From NCBI GenBank assembly GCA_913057795.1, contig CAJXOD010000011.1, forward strand, positions 1-38,832: a stretch of 38,832 bases of DNA, read 5' to 3'. Position 1 is the first letter of the stretch; each line of letters opens with the position of its first letter. Positions 25,013 through 34,259 of the stretch are shown one piece after another. The translations under genes were made by a program, and so were the position numbers. Origin of the DNA: an uncultured Aquiluna sp. Lineage in GTDB: Bacteria; Actinomycetota; Actinomycetes; Actinomycetales; Microbacteriaceae. Under the pieces are notes generated by a model, which had not been told where the DNA came from, did not search any database, and saw only the letters and a list, made by a program, of their open reading frames with translations.

Positions 25013-27589
25013 TTGACTAAGAAACTGGTGATTGTTGAGTCGCCCGCAAAGGCGAAGACGATTTCCAAGTACCTCGGAAATGATTACGAAGTATTGGCAT
25101 CGGTTGGTCACATCCGAGACTTGGCTCAGGCAAAGGAAATTCCAGCAGACAAGAAAAAGGGCTCGCTCGGCAAGTTCTCAATTGATGTAGAAAACGACTT
25201 CGAACCCTTCTATGTCGTTTCACCCGGTAAAGCCAAGACCGTAAGTGATCTAAAAAAAGCGCTAAAAAACGCCGATGAGCTTTACCTTGCTACCGATGAG
25301 GACCGCGAAGGCGAAGCAATCGCGTGGCATCTTTTGGAGGTCCTGAAACCCAAGGTCCCGGTTCACCGAATGGTCTTTAACGAAATTACAAAAGACGCCA
25401 TCACTGCGGCCGCAAACAACACCAGGGAGCTGAACACCAACTTGGTGCAGGCCCAGGAAACTAGGCGCGTAGTTGATCGCTTGGTCGGCTATGAGATTTC
25501 TCCGGTGCTTTGGCGCAAGATAAATCGCGGGCTATCCGCTGGAAGAGTTCAGTCACCTGCAATGCGAATGATTGTGCAGCGCGAGCGCGAGCGGATGGCT
25601 TTTGTCTCCGCTAGCTATTCCTCAATTACTGCAAATCTTGAGGCCGACTCAATTGGCTTCGAGGCGAAACTCACAATCTTGGATGGACAAAAACTTGCCG
25701 GAACCAAGAGTTTTGACTCCAAGGGCGTTCTAGTTCAAGAGGTTTTGGTGCTATCGCCCGAGGAAGCTGCCGGCTATGCGGCAAAACTCAAAGGTAAGAC
25801 TCTTAAGGTTTCAGCGGTTGAAGCGAAGCCGTCGACCAGAAAGCCGTACGCGCCTTTCACCACTTCGACTCTGCAGCAGGAAGCCTCTAAAAAACTTGGC
25901 ATGAGTGCCAAGCAGGCAATGGACACGGCCCAGATGCTTTATCAAGATGGTCACATTACCTACATGCGAACGGATTCGCCTTCGCTGTCTGGGCAGGCAA
26001 GTTCTGCAGCAATTGCTGCCGCCAAAGAGCTCTTTGGGCCGGACTCGGTTGCTTCGGCGCCGCGTATGTATGGGGCTAAGTCAAAAAATGCCCAAGAGGC
26101 CCACGAGGCTATTCGTCCTTCTGGAGAGAAATTCGTTCACCCAGACGACCTCAAGAATGTTTTACAGGGAAAATCACATCTTCTATACGAGTTGATTTGG
26201 AGAAGGACTGTCGCTTCTCAAATGGCGGACGCAAAGCTCTCAACAACGACCGCAAAGTTGCAAACCGAAGTTGATGCGAAGGTCGCTGAATTCTCGGCAT
26301 CCGGAACCGTGGTTTTGTTTAAGGGCTTTATGGCCGTTTATCAAGAAGCTCAAGAAGAAGGCAAAGAACCAGAGAGTGCGAAGCTTCCGGGTCTTGAGGT
26401 CGGCGCAACGATCCAAATTGACGAAATCGCATCGAAGGACCACTCGACTTCGCCACCAGCCAGATACACCGAAGCTTCATTGGTCAAGGCTTTGGAAGAG
26501 CAGGGTATAGGAAGACCTTCAACTTACGCTGCCATTATTTCCACAATCATTACCAAGGGCTACGTTGTTAAGCGCGGCAGCGCACTGGTTCCTGAGTGGA
26601 TCGCGTTTACTGTGACCAGATTCTTGGAAGACAACTTTGGCGACTTGGTTGATTATGCTTTCACGGCGAAGATGGAGTCGGATCTCGACCGAATAGCCCT
26701 TGGCGAACTAGATCGCTCTGGTTGGCTTAAGAATTTCTACTTCGGGGAAACCGGGTTGCAGTCAACCGTTGAGGGTCTTGGCGAAAGCGACCCTCGATCG
26801 ATCAACACATTCGAGATTTCCGAGGACATCAATCTTCGAACCGGTAAATTCGGTCCGTACCTTGAAGTCATGGAGAACGAAGAGCGCAGAATCGTGAACA
26901 TCCCTGCGGACCTGAGCCCCGACGAACTGACTCAAGCTAAGGCTGTTGAACTTGTAAATGCTCCGCCGGCAAGCGACCGAGTCCTGGGCCAAGAGCCGGA
27001 ATCGGGTTTGGACATCATCGTTAAAGATGGTCGCTTTGGTCCTTACCTAACGTTGGTTGATGAGGGCAATCCAAAGCCAAAGACCGCCTCCTTGTTCAAG
27101 ACCATGGCCGTGGACACTGTCACCTATGAAGATGCCCTGAGGCTCATGTCCCTGCCAAGAGTTATCGGCATCGATCCGGAAAATGAAACTGAAATAACTG
27201 CTCAGAACGGGAAGTTCGGTCCTTACTTAAAGCGTGGAACGGATTCTCGCTCCCTTGATACTGAGGAGCAGATTTTCTCACTTGATTTAGATTCGGCGTT
27301 GGAAATCTACAAGCAGCCAAAGTATGGCGGGCGCCGCACGGCAGCCACTCCGCTAAGGGAGTTTGGCGAAGACCCAGCCTCCAAGCTGAACGTTGTGGCC
27401 AAGACCGGACAGTTTGGAACCTATGTGTCTGATGGAATCGTGAACGCGACGGTGCCAACGGATGAGCCCTTGGACGAGCTAGCAAATGACCGCGCCTTCG
27501 AGCTTTTAGCCATTAGGCGTGAAAAGCTAGGGGTAGAACCAGGCGAAACACCAAAGACTCAGAAAAAGACGACCAGAAAAAAGCGGTAG
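25013..27589 (+). CDS. topA: DNA topoisomerase I
   Basis: The 858-aa type IA topoisomerase relaxes negative supercoils. The Toprim domain starts KLVIVESPAKAKTISKYLG and has TDEDREGEAIAWHL (residues 94-107). The catalytic Tyr317 is in ITYMRTDSPSLS. The C-terminal third lacks zinc-finger cysteines. It instead carries repeated FGPYL-type motifs (GKFGPYLEV, GRFGPYLTL, GKFGPYLKR, GQFGTYVSD), the actinobacterial C-terminal repeats, and a basic tail KKTTRKKR. The TTG start has AGGAG at 7 nt. It is downstream of the Tad genes and followed by tmk. Confidence 0.96.
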   Translation: MTKKLVIVESPAKAKTISKYLGNDYEVLASVGHIRDLAQAKEIPADKKKGSLGKFSIDVENDFEPFYVVSPGKAKTVSDLKKALKNADELYLATDEDREGEAIAWHLLEVLKPKVPVHRMVFNEITKDAITAAANNTRELNTNLVQAQETRRVVDRLVGYEISPVLWRKINRGLSAGRVQSPAMRMIVQRERERMAFVSASYSSITANLEADSIGFEAKLTILDGQKLAGTKSFDSKGVLVQEVLVLSPEEAAGYAAKLKGKTLKVSAVEAKPSTRKPYAPFTTSTLQQEASKKLGMSAKQAMDTAQMLYQDGHITYMRTDSPSLSGQASSAAIAAAKELFGPDSVASAPRMYGAKSKNAQEAHEAIRPSGEKFVHPDDLKNVLQGKSHLLYELIWRRTVASQMADAKLSTTTAKLQTEVDAKVAEFSASGTVVLFKGFMAVYQEAQEEGKEPESAKLPGLEVGATIQIDEIASKDHSTSPPARYTEASLVKALEEQGIGRPSTYAAIISTIITKGYVVKRGSALVPEWIAFTVTRFLEDNFGDLVDYAFTAKMESDLDRIALGELDRSGWLKNFYFGETGLQSTVEGLGESDPRSINTFEISEDINLRTGKFGPYLEVMENEERRIVNIPADLSPDELTQAKAVELVNAPPASDRVLGQEPESGLDIIVKDGRFGPYLTLVDEGNPKPKTASLFKTMAVDTVTYEDALRLMSLPRVIGIDPENETEITAQNGKFGPYLKRGTDSRSLDTEEQIFSLDLDSALEIYKQPKYGGRRTAATPLREFGEDPASKLNVVAKTGQFGTYVSDGIVNATVPTDEPLDELANDRAFELLAIRREKLGVEPGETPKTQKKTTRKKR

Positions 27590-27591
27590 CC

Positions 27592-28203
27592 GTGTTTATT
27601 ACTTTTGAGGGAATCGACGGAGTTGGCAAGTCCACTCAGTTGGACCTGCTCGAGACCTGGCTAAAAGCCAGGGGACATGAAGTTCTGCGCACGATGGAGC
27701 CCGGCGGGACCGAACTGGGTCAAGAAATAAGGCACTTACTGCTTCACCGTAAGGGAGATGTCGCCCCAAGGGCAGAGGCACTTTTATATGCCGCGGACAG
27801 AGCGCATCACGTCGCCACCAAGATTAGGCCGGCTCTCGAGCTTGGCACAATAGTGCTCGGGGACCGATATTACGATTCATCAATTGCCTATCAGGGTGCC
27901 GCTCGAGAGCTTTCCGTGAAGGAAGTTCAGGACATTTCGCTCTGGGCCGTTGCAGGCCTCGAGCCTGACTTGACTTTTTTACTGGACATGCCAGCCGAAC
28001 AGGCGCTTATAAGACGCGATGACACTGGAACTGCTCCAGATCGACTCGAAAGTGAGCAGGTTGAGTTTTTTACGAGGGCGAGAGATCAGTTCCTGAAGCT
28101 CGCGACCCAGCCTCGTTTTGAAGTTATTGACGCGTCCATGGCCATTCCCGACATACATTCAGCGGTGATTGCTCGTATTGAAAAAGCGGGGCTTGGCAAA
28201 TGA
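27592..28203 (+). CDS. tmk: Thymidylate kinase
   Basis: The 203-aa enzyme phosphorylates dTMP to dTDP. The P-loop is GIDGVGKS at residues 7-14, the DRY motif is LGDRYYDSSIAYQG, and TMEPGGTELG gives the dTMP-binding region. GTG start two bases after topA; its TGA overlaps the holB ATG (ATGA). The tmk-holB order is standard. Confidence 0.96.
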   Translation: MFITFEGIDGVGKSTQLDLLETWLKARGHEVLRTMEPGGTELGQEIRHLLLHRKGDVAPRAEALLYAADRAHHVATKIRPALELGTIVLGDRYYDSSIAYQGAARELSVKEVQDISLWAVAGLEPDLTFLLDMPAEQALIRRDDTGTAPDRLESEQVEFFTRARDQFLKLATQPRFEVIDASMAIPDIHSAVIARIEKAGLGK

Positions 28204-29357
28204 CCGCCGGGGTCTTTGATCGGCTTCTAGGTCAACCAGAAGCAATTGAGCAACTTCAACGTGCGGTTGCCGGCAAACTAGAAGGCGTCCACCACGCGTG
28301 GCTATTTACTGGCCCCGCAGGTTCCGGCCGGTCCTTGTTGGCCAAGGCTTTTGCCGCTGCGCTTCAGTGTGAAAATAATGGCTGTGGTCGCTGCCAGCAG
28401 TGTTCGTTGACAATTGCCGGAGCTCACCCGGATGTATTGACCCTTGCCACCGAGCGGGTGTTGATCAGCATCGATGAGGTTCGTGAGCTGGTACAAAAAT
28501 CCGGGATGAATAGCACCATTGGTGATTATCGAATCGTGATTATCGAAGACAGCGATCGTATGACCGAGCGCACCTCAAATGTTTTACTAAAAGCCCTTGA
28601 AGAACCTCAAGACAAAACAATTTGGATTCTCTGCGCACCAAGTGTTGCCGACCTTTTGCCAACAATCCGTTCTAGAACTATGAACGTGCTTCTTCGCCTC
28701 CCGAGTGTCGAGGAGGTTGCCGAGCTGCTGGTTCAGCGGGACAAGGTTGATAGGGAGCTTGCCATTAGATCAGCACGCCAGGCCCAGAATCACGTTGGCA
28801 TGGCAAGAAGGCTGGCAATGTCCCAGGACGCAAGATCCAGAAGGGCTGAAACCCTTAGGGAAATTGCGGGAATCACAAACCTTAGCCGGGCCATGCTTGC
28901 TGCTGAAAAGCTACTGGGTGTGGCCAAGCGCGATGCTGAGGCGCTAGCTCAAGAGCGCGATAAATCGGAAAGGGAACACTTGATGCTTGCCTATGGGCTC
29001 GGGATTGACGAGAAAATTCCTCCCAACCTGAGGCCGCAGTTCAAGGGCTTAGAGGAAAATCAGAAGAGAAGAAACACCCGGGCTCTTAGAGACGGGATTG
29101 ACAGAATTTTCACCGATGCCGAGTCGTTTTTTAGGGACGTGCTTGCCCTTCAACTCGGAGCGAATGTCGAAATGACTAATCCTGAGCTTGCCGAAGACCT
29201 TCAGCTAAGGCAACTGGGTACAAACGCGGCCGCAAGCATCGCTGTTTTAGACGCAATCACCGAATCCAGAAAGCGTTTGGCTTCAAATGTTAGAGACCTG
29301 CTGGTGCTCGAATCGCTTTGCACGCTGATGATCCTGAGACGCGACCTTGCGGCTTAG
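28200..29357 (+). CDS. holB: DNA polymerase III subunit delta-prime
   Basis: The 385-aa protein is the clamp-loader delta-prime subunit. It has AAA+ architecture with a degenerate Walker A (GPAGSGRSLLAK, Lys replaced by Arg), a zinc module (CENNGCGRCQQC), VLLKALEEPQ and TIRSRT (SRC-like motif). The changed P-loop fits the non-hydrolysing role of delta-prime. A helical collar domain forms the C-terminal half. It overlaps tmk by 4 nt and the following lipoprotein gene by 11 nt. Confidence 0.94.
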   Translation: MTAGVFDRLLGQPEAIEQLQRAVAGKLEGVHHAWLFTGPAGSGRSLLAKAFAAALQCENNGCGRCQQCSLTIAGAHPDVLTLATERVLISIDEVRELVQKSGMNSTIGDYRIVIIEDSDRMTERTSNVLLKALEEPQDKTIWILCAPSVADLLPTIRSRTMNVLLRLPSVEEVAELLVQRDKVDRELAIRSARQAQNHVGMARRLAMSQDARSRRAETLREIAGITNLSRAMLAAEKLLGVAKRDAEALAQERDKSEREHLMLAYGLGIDEKIPPNLRPQFKGLEENQKRRNTRALRDGIDRIFTDAESFFRDVLALQLGANVEMTNPELAEDLQLRQLGTNAAASIAVLDAITESRKRLASNVRDLLVLESLCTLMILRRDLAA

Positions 29358-30819
29358 GGCAACTGTCATCGCTGGCGTTTTGTTGCTTGCCGGCTGCACC
29401 CCTACTCCAGCCCCGAATCCTGTTGCTGAAATTTCAAGCGGTGCTGTTTCCTTGTATGAGCAGGTAATCATCTGGGAGGACTGTGAAGAGAGTTTCGAGT
29501 GCGCGGTTGTTGCTGCACCGCTTGATTGGCAAGAGCCCAATGAATCGTTCATCACGGTATCCCTTATTCGAAAAGCCGGAACCTCGTCGCTAGAACCACT
29601 GCTTGTAAACCCTGGTGGACCGGGATCCAGCTCGATCGAATGGTTGCTGGCTTCTTACGAGAGCCTCGGAAGCGATTACCTGCGATCAAATTTTCAAATC
29701 ATAGCCTTTGATCCAAGGGGGGTTGGAAAGACTTCACCCGTTGAGTGCAGCAACCTAGGCCTAAAAGACCAACTTCTCTACGGAAGCTCTCCCTACCGAT
29801 TTGGAACCGAAGAGGACATTCAGTATTCGGCCGACTTGTCCTATCGCTTCGCACAGAGTTGCCAGGGGGAAGTGAGCACCGGTTATTACAACACTCAGCA
29901 GACCGCCAAGGACATGGAGCTACTGAGAATTCTTCTTGGCAGCGAGAAGCTAAATTATCTTGGCTACAGCTACGGCACCGAGCTCGGAGCCACCTTCGCG
30001 GTCCTATTCCCGGATCAAGTGGGTCTGTTTGTGCTGGACGGTGCAGTTGACCCAACTATTGACCCTGACCTGGCTCTACTGGGCCAGATAAAAGGCTTTG
30101 ATAAGGCGCTCAGCGCCTATCTAGTCGACTGCTTCACCAGAGCCAGCTGCCCACTACCAAATGACATGGCTGAGGCTAGGGACACTATTGCAGGACTCTT
30201 GAGCTCGCTAGAAAATAGTTCGATGCCAACTGATTTTGATAGGGACCTATCGTTATCGGCAGCGATTGCGGGAATGATTGTGACTCTTTACTCGGAAGAC
30301 AGCTGGGAGTTTCTATCGATTGGGCTTGAAGAGGCTCTTGCAGGAGATGGCACAACCCTGTTGCTACTTGCAGATTTTTATAACGACCGCGATGCCGAAG
30401 GCGGTTATCTAACCAACTTGGTTGAGGCAAATTATGCAATTGCGTGCGCCGATGAAATTACTTATCCTCTTTCGTCCACTGATCTGACCCAAGAAATAAT
30501 GGCTGCGAGCAAGGTTTTCGGAAAGTACTTTGCCTATGGCGAGAATTCTTGCGATGGTTGGGCAGAGGGTATTGGGAACCAAGTGCTTGATTACAGGGTT
30601 GAGTTACCAAATCCAGTCATGATCATTGGCACCACCGGTGACCCGGCCACTCCCTACGAGCAGGCCGTTACCTTGAGTTCGCTTATGAAGGGTTCTTACT
30701 TGCTTACATTCGAGGGTGAGGGCCACACTGCCTATGGCTCCAGTGACTGCGTCGGCAAGGTCGTCGATGACTACCTTGCAGGTGAAGAGATTTCAGAAGA
30801 TTCGCTTTACTGCAGGTAG
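29347..30819 (+). CDS. Lipoprotein alpha/beta-hydrolase (TAP-like, SlpD/E-type peptidase)
   Basis: The 490-aa protein begins MRLRATVIAGVLLLAGC, a short signal peptide with lipobox LLAGC (lipid Cys17). Its alpha/beta-hydrolase fold has the oxyanion region NPGGPGSSS, the nucleophile Ser208 in GYSYGTELG, Asp in IGTTGDPATPYEQA and His in EGEGHTAYG. The C-terminal TAP-like domain is typical of actinobacterial tripeptidyl aminopeptidases and of related esterases. It is probably anchored outside the membrane. The TTG start overlaps the holB end by 11 nt; no good ribosome-binding site is visible. Exact substrate not known. Confidence 0.88.
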   Translation: MRLRATVIAGVLLLAGCTPTPAPNPVAEISSGAVSLYEQVIIWEDCEESFECAVVAAPLDWQEPNESFITVSLIRKAGTSSLEPLLVNPGGPGSSSIEWLLASYESLGSDYLRSNFQIIAFDPRGVGKTSPVECSNLGLKDQLLYGSSPYRFGTEEDIQYSADLSYRFAQSCQGEVSTGYYNTQQTAKDMELLRILLGSEKLNYLGYSYGTELGATFAVLFPDQVGLFVLDGAVDPTIDPDLALLGQIKGFDKALSAYLVDCFTRASCPLPNDMAEARDTIAGLLSSLENSSMPTDFDRDLSLSAAIAGMIVTLYSEDSWEFLSIGLEEALAGDGTTLLLLADFYNDRDAEGGYLTNLVEANYAIACADEITYPLSSTDLTQEIMAASKVFGKYFAYGENSCDGWAEGIGNQVLDYRVELPNPVMIIGTTGDPATPYEQAVTLSSLMKGSYLLTFEGEGHTAYGSSDCVGKVVDDYLAGEEISEDSLYCR

Positions 30820-30853
30820 TGCGCCTAAAGTCCCCAGCCTTTTATCTGGCCTT

Positions 30854-31222
30854 CTATAGATAAAGAGCCGCCATTAATACTGCAAATATCACGATAAAGA
30901 TTGCAGGGGTCACAAACTTCACAACCTCTAGCCATGGGCGAAAGCTAACTACCCTTGATCGAAGAGCCGACTGACCTGGTAGCGCACTTAGGTCATCAAT
31001 GACAGCCTGGGCCTGGGATGCAGCCGAGTATTCCGCCAAAGCGCCGAGAATCCCTGAGGCTAGTAAAATAAGAGCAAACCCATGAACCAAGAACATTTCA
31101 TAGCCGGAGATGGTCGGGGTTGCAAAGGCGGCAAAGGCCAGCAGGGCCGTTGGCGCGAGTTGGGCCAAAATAATGTGGAGTCGGTTTTTTTGAAACTCGC
31201 GGATTAGTTCGGCTTCTGTCAT
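30854..31222 (-). CDS. Small membrane protein of unknown function (3 helices)
   Basis: The 122-aa protein has hydrophobic stretches at about residues 15-35, 45-65 and 100-121, with a polar loop (SAASQAQAVIDDLSALPGQS) between the second and third. I do not recognise the family. AAAGGA is placed 7 nt before the ATG, so it is a real gene. It is divergent from the MpaB-type gene, with starts 42 bp apart, and convergent with the lipoprotein gene; a 7-bp AT-rich inverted repeat (TTTATCT/AGATAAA, 30841-30864) spans the end. Confidence 0.65.
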   Translation of the reverse strand: MTEAELIREFQKNRLHIILAQLAPTALLAFAAFATPTISGYEMFLVHGFALILLASGILGALAEYSAASQAQAVIDDLSALPGQSALRSRVVSFRPWLEVVKFVTPAIFIVIFAVLMAALYL

Positions 31223-31263
31223 GGTTATGTCCTTTGATCGTATCTATAAGGTTAGGCAACACA

Positions 31264-32169
31264 TTGAAAAATAATGCCCTGCAGGAGAGCCTGTCGCGCA
31301 GATTCCGTAAACTCTTGTCTGGTGCACCCGACGGAGTTCCTCCGTGGCTAGAAGTCGTCGCCAAGGGCAATGAGCCAGGTTTTTATTTGCCTACCGATGC
31401 ACCCTGGGTTGTACACGGAAATTTTTCGACATTGGTTGGCGGCGTCAGGGCACTACTTATGCAAGCCCTTCACCCAGGTTCGCTCACCGGGGTGTCAGAA
31501 CACTCTCGCTATGAGCAAGACCCACTGGGCAGACTGTCTGGAACGATTAGGTGGCTAACGGTTACAACCTTTGGTTCAATCGAGGCAATAAACGGTGAGG
31601 CCGGCAGAGTAAACCGTATGCACAAGACCGTCAGCGGCGAATATGAGACTTCCACTGGCGAAATAAAGGGTTACAGGGCGGGAGACAAGGATCTGTTACT
31701 TTGGGTTCACGTTGCTTTTATGGACTCATTCTTGAGGGCCCACCAGAATTACTCAAAGACCCCAATTCCGGGTGGAGCAGATTCTTACGTTGCACTGTGG
31801 TCAAAATCAGTTCAGCCTCTTGGGCTAAAAACTGCCCCGATGAGTGAAGCCGAGCTCCTGGAAACTCTCGAAGATTTCAAGTCGAAGCTCACCGTCACCG
31901 AGGACACTAAAGCAGTTATCAGCTGGATAAGGAAAGCACCGCTACCGCTTGTTGCAAAGCCGGTATACGCTCTGCTGTTTCAGTCGGCGCTCGCCTCAAT
32001 GCCGAAGGAGTACCAGTTGATGATTGGTCTAAAACCTTGGCCACTTTGGTTCTTGAGGCCCGTCACTACATCGTTATTGAGCTTTATGCGTTTCGCTATC
32101 GGGCCGGAGTCTCCGATAGAAGACGCAGCCCTTGCCAGGCTTAGGCGAGCAGGCGCAATTAGCGACTAA
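31264..32169 (+). CDS. MpaB-type oxygenase-like protein (DUF2236)
   Basis: The roughly 301-aa protein matches DUF2236, related to latex-clearing protein and MpaB oxygenases. Characteristic blocks are FYLPTDAPWVVHGNF, LLMQALHPGSLTGVSEHSRY, DPLGRLSGTIRWLTVTTFGS, and WVHVAFMDSFLRAHQNY with histidines suited to heme or metal binding. The substrate is unknown. The open frame reaches a TTG at 31234; I prefer the TTG at 31264, which leaves room for a TATAAG -10-like element (31245-31250). The start is not certain. Confidence 0.82.
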   Translation: MKNNALQESLSRRFRKLLSGAPDGVPPWLEVVAKGNEPGFYLPTDAPWVVHGNFSTLVGGVRALLMQALHPGSLTGVSEHSRYEQDPLGRLSGTIRWLTVTTFGSIEAINGEAGRVNRMHKTVSGEYETSTGEIKGYRAGDKDLLLWVHVAFMDSFLRAHQNYSKTPIPGGADSYVALWSKSVQPLGLKTAPMSEAELLETLEDFKSKLTVTEDTKAVISWIRKAPLPLVAKPVYALLFQSALASMPKEYQLMIGLKPWPLWFLRPVTTSLLSFMRFAIGPESPIEDAALARLRRAGAISD

Positions 32170-32185
32170 ACTTTGGGAGCGACAC

Positions 32186-32258
32186 GCCACCCTAGCTCAG
32201 TTGGTAGAGCAGCTCACTCGTAACGAGCAGGTCAGGAGTTCGATTCTCCTGGGTGGCT
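32186..32258 (+). tRNA. tRNA-Thr (anticodon CGT)
   Basis: A 73-nt cloverleaf: acceptor GCCACCC/GGGTGGC, D arm GCTC/GAGC, anticodon loop CTCGTAA (CGT), T arm AGGAG-TTCGATT-CTCCT, discriminator T, CCA not encoded. The anticodon stem GCTCA/CGAGC has an A-C mismatch at the loop-closing pair 31-39. It decodes ACG. Confidence 0.95.
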
Positions 32259-32288
32259 CTGCGTAAAGTCCCAAAACCCAGTCGCCCA

Positions 32289-32294
32289 TAGACT
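32289..32294 (+). promoter_or_regulatory. Putative -10 element, leaderless racemase gene
   Basis: TAGACT is followed by exactly 6 nt and the ATG at 32301. No Shine-Dalgarno is present. Confidence 0.45.
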
Positions 32295-32300
32295 CGACTT

Positions 32301-33326
32301 ATGAAGAGTCCTTTGGTAAAAATCACTGCTGCGGATTATCACACCGCTGGCGAGCCATTTCGAATCGTGAGTGTTGGGCTTCCTTCCATCACAGGAGCGA
32401 TGGTTCTGGATAAGCGAGCAGGGGCTCCCTCGAACCAGGAACTTGAACAAATTAGAAAGCTTCTTGTCAATGAACCCCGGGGACATGCGGATATGTATGG
32501 CGGGTTTATCGTGGAGCCAAACGATGATGGCGCTGATTTTGGTGTGCTGTTCTGGCACGGCGATGGTTATTCAACTGCTTGTGGGCACGGCACCATTGCG
32601 CTGGGTGCTTGGGCCGTAGACACTGAGTTAGTCGCGGTAGAGCCGAATGGCGAAACGGCAGTCACAATCGATGTTCCGTCTGGCAGGGTGCAGGCTCTGG
32701 TGACCCAAGAAAACGGCATTACAACAAAGATTTCCTTTAAGAACGTGTTTTCCCATGCAATCGCCGAGGCAGTGCCAGTAGCTCTGGATGATGGCAGGAC
32801 CGTCTTGGTGGACATTAGTTACGGGGGTGCCAACTACGCAAGTATTGATGCGAGCAAGCTTGGCCTATCGGTAGAACCCCAGCATTTAGATGAGCTAATT
32901 CGCATCGGCAGACAGATCAAATGGAAGTTGAACGAGGCCCCAGAATCTAATTCGCAGGTCGATGAGCGCCTAAACGGCATTTACGGAACCATTATTTTTG
33001 ATGAGATCAATTCAACTGAGTCCGAGCTTCATCAAAGAAATGTAACCATTTACGCCGATGGCCGGGTTGATAGATCTCCTTGTGGTTCTGGAACCGCAGC
33101 GAGGATTGCTCAGCTGGCTCATTCCGGCAAGCTAACTAAGTCAATGACCCTAATTCACGACTCAATCATCGGAACCAGGTTCTTAGGTCGCATCGAAGAA
33201 ACCCAAACCCACGGCCAAAAATCTGGGGTTATCCCGATGATTACTGGAAACGCCTTCCATGCTGCCAATTCAGAGTTTTTGCTATTTGAAAACGATGAAT
33301 TGGACACAGGGTTCTCACTTCGATGA
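32301..33326 (+). CDS. Proline racemase family enzyme (4-hydroxyproline epimerase-like)
   Basis: The 341-aa protein belongs to the proline racemase superfamily, which includes proline racemase, 4-hydroxyproline 2-epimerase and trans-3-hydroxyproline dehydratase. Both catalytic cysteines are present: Cys94 in YSTACGHGTIALG and Cys261 in DRSPCGSGTAARIA. The dehydratases typically have Thr at the second position, so a racemase/epimerase is favoured. HTAGEPFR at 14-21 is the typical N-terminal substrate loop. Its stop overlaps the ATG of the next gene, an ornithine-cyclodeaminase family reductase, by 4 nt; such pairs handle hydroxyproline or proline via pyrroline-2-carboxylate. Confidence 0.88.
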   Translation: MKSPLVKITAADYHTAGEPFRIVSVGLPSITGAMVLDKRAGAPSNQELEQIRKLLVNEPRGHADMYGGFIVEPNDDGADFGVLFWHGDGYSTACGHGTIALGAWAVDTELVAVEPNGETAVTIDVPSGRVQALVTQENGITTKISFKNVFSHAIAEAVPVALDDGRTVLVDISYGGANYASIDASKLGLSVEPQHLDELIRIGRQIKWKLNEAPESNSQVDERLNGIYGTIIFDEINSTESELHQRNVTIYADGRVDRSPCGSGTAARIAQLAHSGKLTKSMTLIHDSIIGTRFLGRIEETQTHGQKSGVIPMITGNAFHAANSEFLLFENDELDTGFSLR

Positions 33327-34255
33327 GCGCTATAAGCCCAGCTAAGTGGATAAGTGACCAAGAGCTATTCGTAAAGTTCGGCTATCGGAAGGCAATCGAA
33401 GCAATAAGCCATGCTTTGACCGGAGGGTTTGACCCTGCAACTGATAAACCCCGCTCATTTGTCGAATTTGCCTCTGGCCAGGGGCTTGTGATGCCGAGCG
33501 AGAATGCCGAGTTTGTAGGGCTGAAGTTCGTCACCGTGGCACCCAAGAACCCGGCTAAAGACATTCCCAGAATCCAAGGCATCTACACGCTATTTGATGC
33601 CAAAACTCTCACTCCTCTCGCCCAGTGTGATGGCGCCGCCCTAACGCTTCTCAGGACTTCCTGCGTCACAGCCGCCATGGTTCAAAAGCTAGATTTGCCA
33701 GAAAATCCAAAGCTGGTTGTTTTTGGGTCTGGGCCGCAGGCCTTTGCCCACATTCTTGCAATTTCGGCAGTGTCGACGCCGAGTGGAATTCGCATATTAG
33801 CTAGGAACACCTCCGGGGTTGAGAAGCTGATTGTCGAGCTCAGGTCCCATGGCATCGAAGCTGCTGCCGGTTCAACCAAGGACCTTGCGGAGGCGGACCT
33901 TGTCATTACTGCAACCACAGCAAGAGAGCCCCTGTTCGCCGCAGAGCAAGTTCAGAAGACCGCAATCGTTGCGGCGATTGGTTCTCACGAACCAAACGCT
34001 AGAGAACTACCCGGAAACCTCATGGGTATTGGAACGGTTTTCATCGAAGATCAATCAGCTGCTCTTAGAGAAGCGGGTGATGTCATCATGGCAATCAACG
34101 AAGGCTTCGTTGCCGTGGAAGATCTCGTGGAGGTAAAAAAGCTGTTCACCTCTGATCAAAAGATAGACAGTCGATCCCTAAGGATTTACAAATCGTCAGG
34201 AATGCCGTGGCAGGATCTGGCAATCATTGGCGCGGCTTATAAGGCCCTGATCTAA
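33323..34255 (+). CDS. Ornithine cyclodeaminase/mu-crystallin family protein (probable pyrroline-2-carboxylate reductase)
   Basis: The 310-aa protein has the family layout: a substrate domain (FVGLKFVTVAPKNPAKDIPRIQG), then a Rossmann domain beginning LVVFGSGPQAFAHI, and DLVITATTAREPLF. Members include ornithine cyclodeaminase, alanine dehydrogenase and ketimine (pyrroline-2-carboxylate) reductase. Coupling by a 4-nt overlap to a proline-racemase family gene favours reduction of pyrroline-2-carboxylate to L-proline. Convergent with a zinc-ribbon gene 4 bp away. The exact reaction is inferred from context. Confidence 0.83.
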   Translation: MSAISPAKWISDQELFVKFGYRKAIEAISHALTGGFDPATDKPRSFVEFASGQGLVMPSENAEFVGLKFVTVAPKNPAKDIPRIQGIYTLFDAKTLTPLAQCDGAALTLLRTSCVTAAMVQKLDLPENPKLVVFGSGPQAFAHILAISAVSTPSGIRILARNTSGVEKLIVELRSHGIEAAAGSTKDLAEADLVITATTAREPLFAAEQVQKTAIVAAIGSHEPNARELPGNLMGIGTVFIEDQSAALREAGDVIMAINEGFVAVEDLVEVKKLFTSDQKIDSRSLRIYKSSGMPWQDLAIIGAAYKALI

Positions 34256-34259
34256 GCGT

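Noticed and set aside
32232-32558. 108-codon minus-strand frame over tRNA-Thr and the racemase start
   Set aside because: It overlaps a clear tRNA and a clear enzyme gene.
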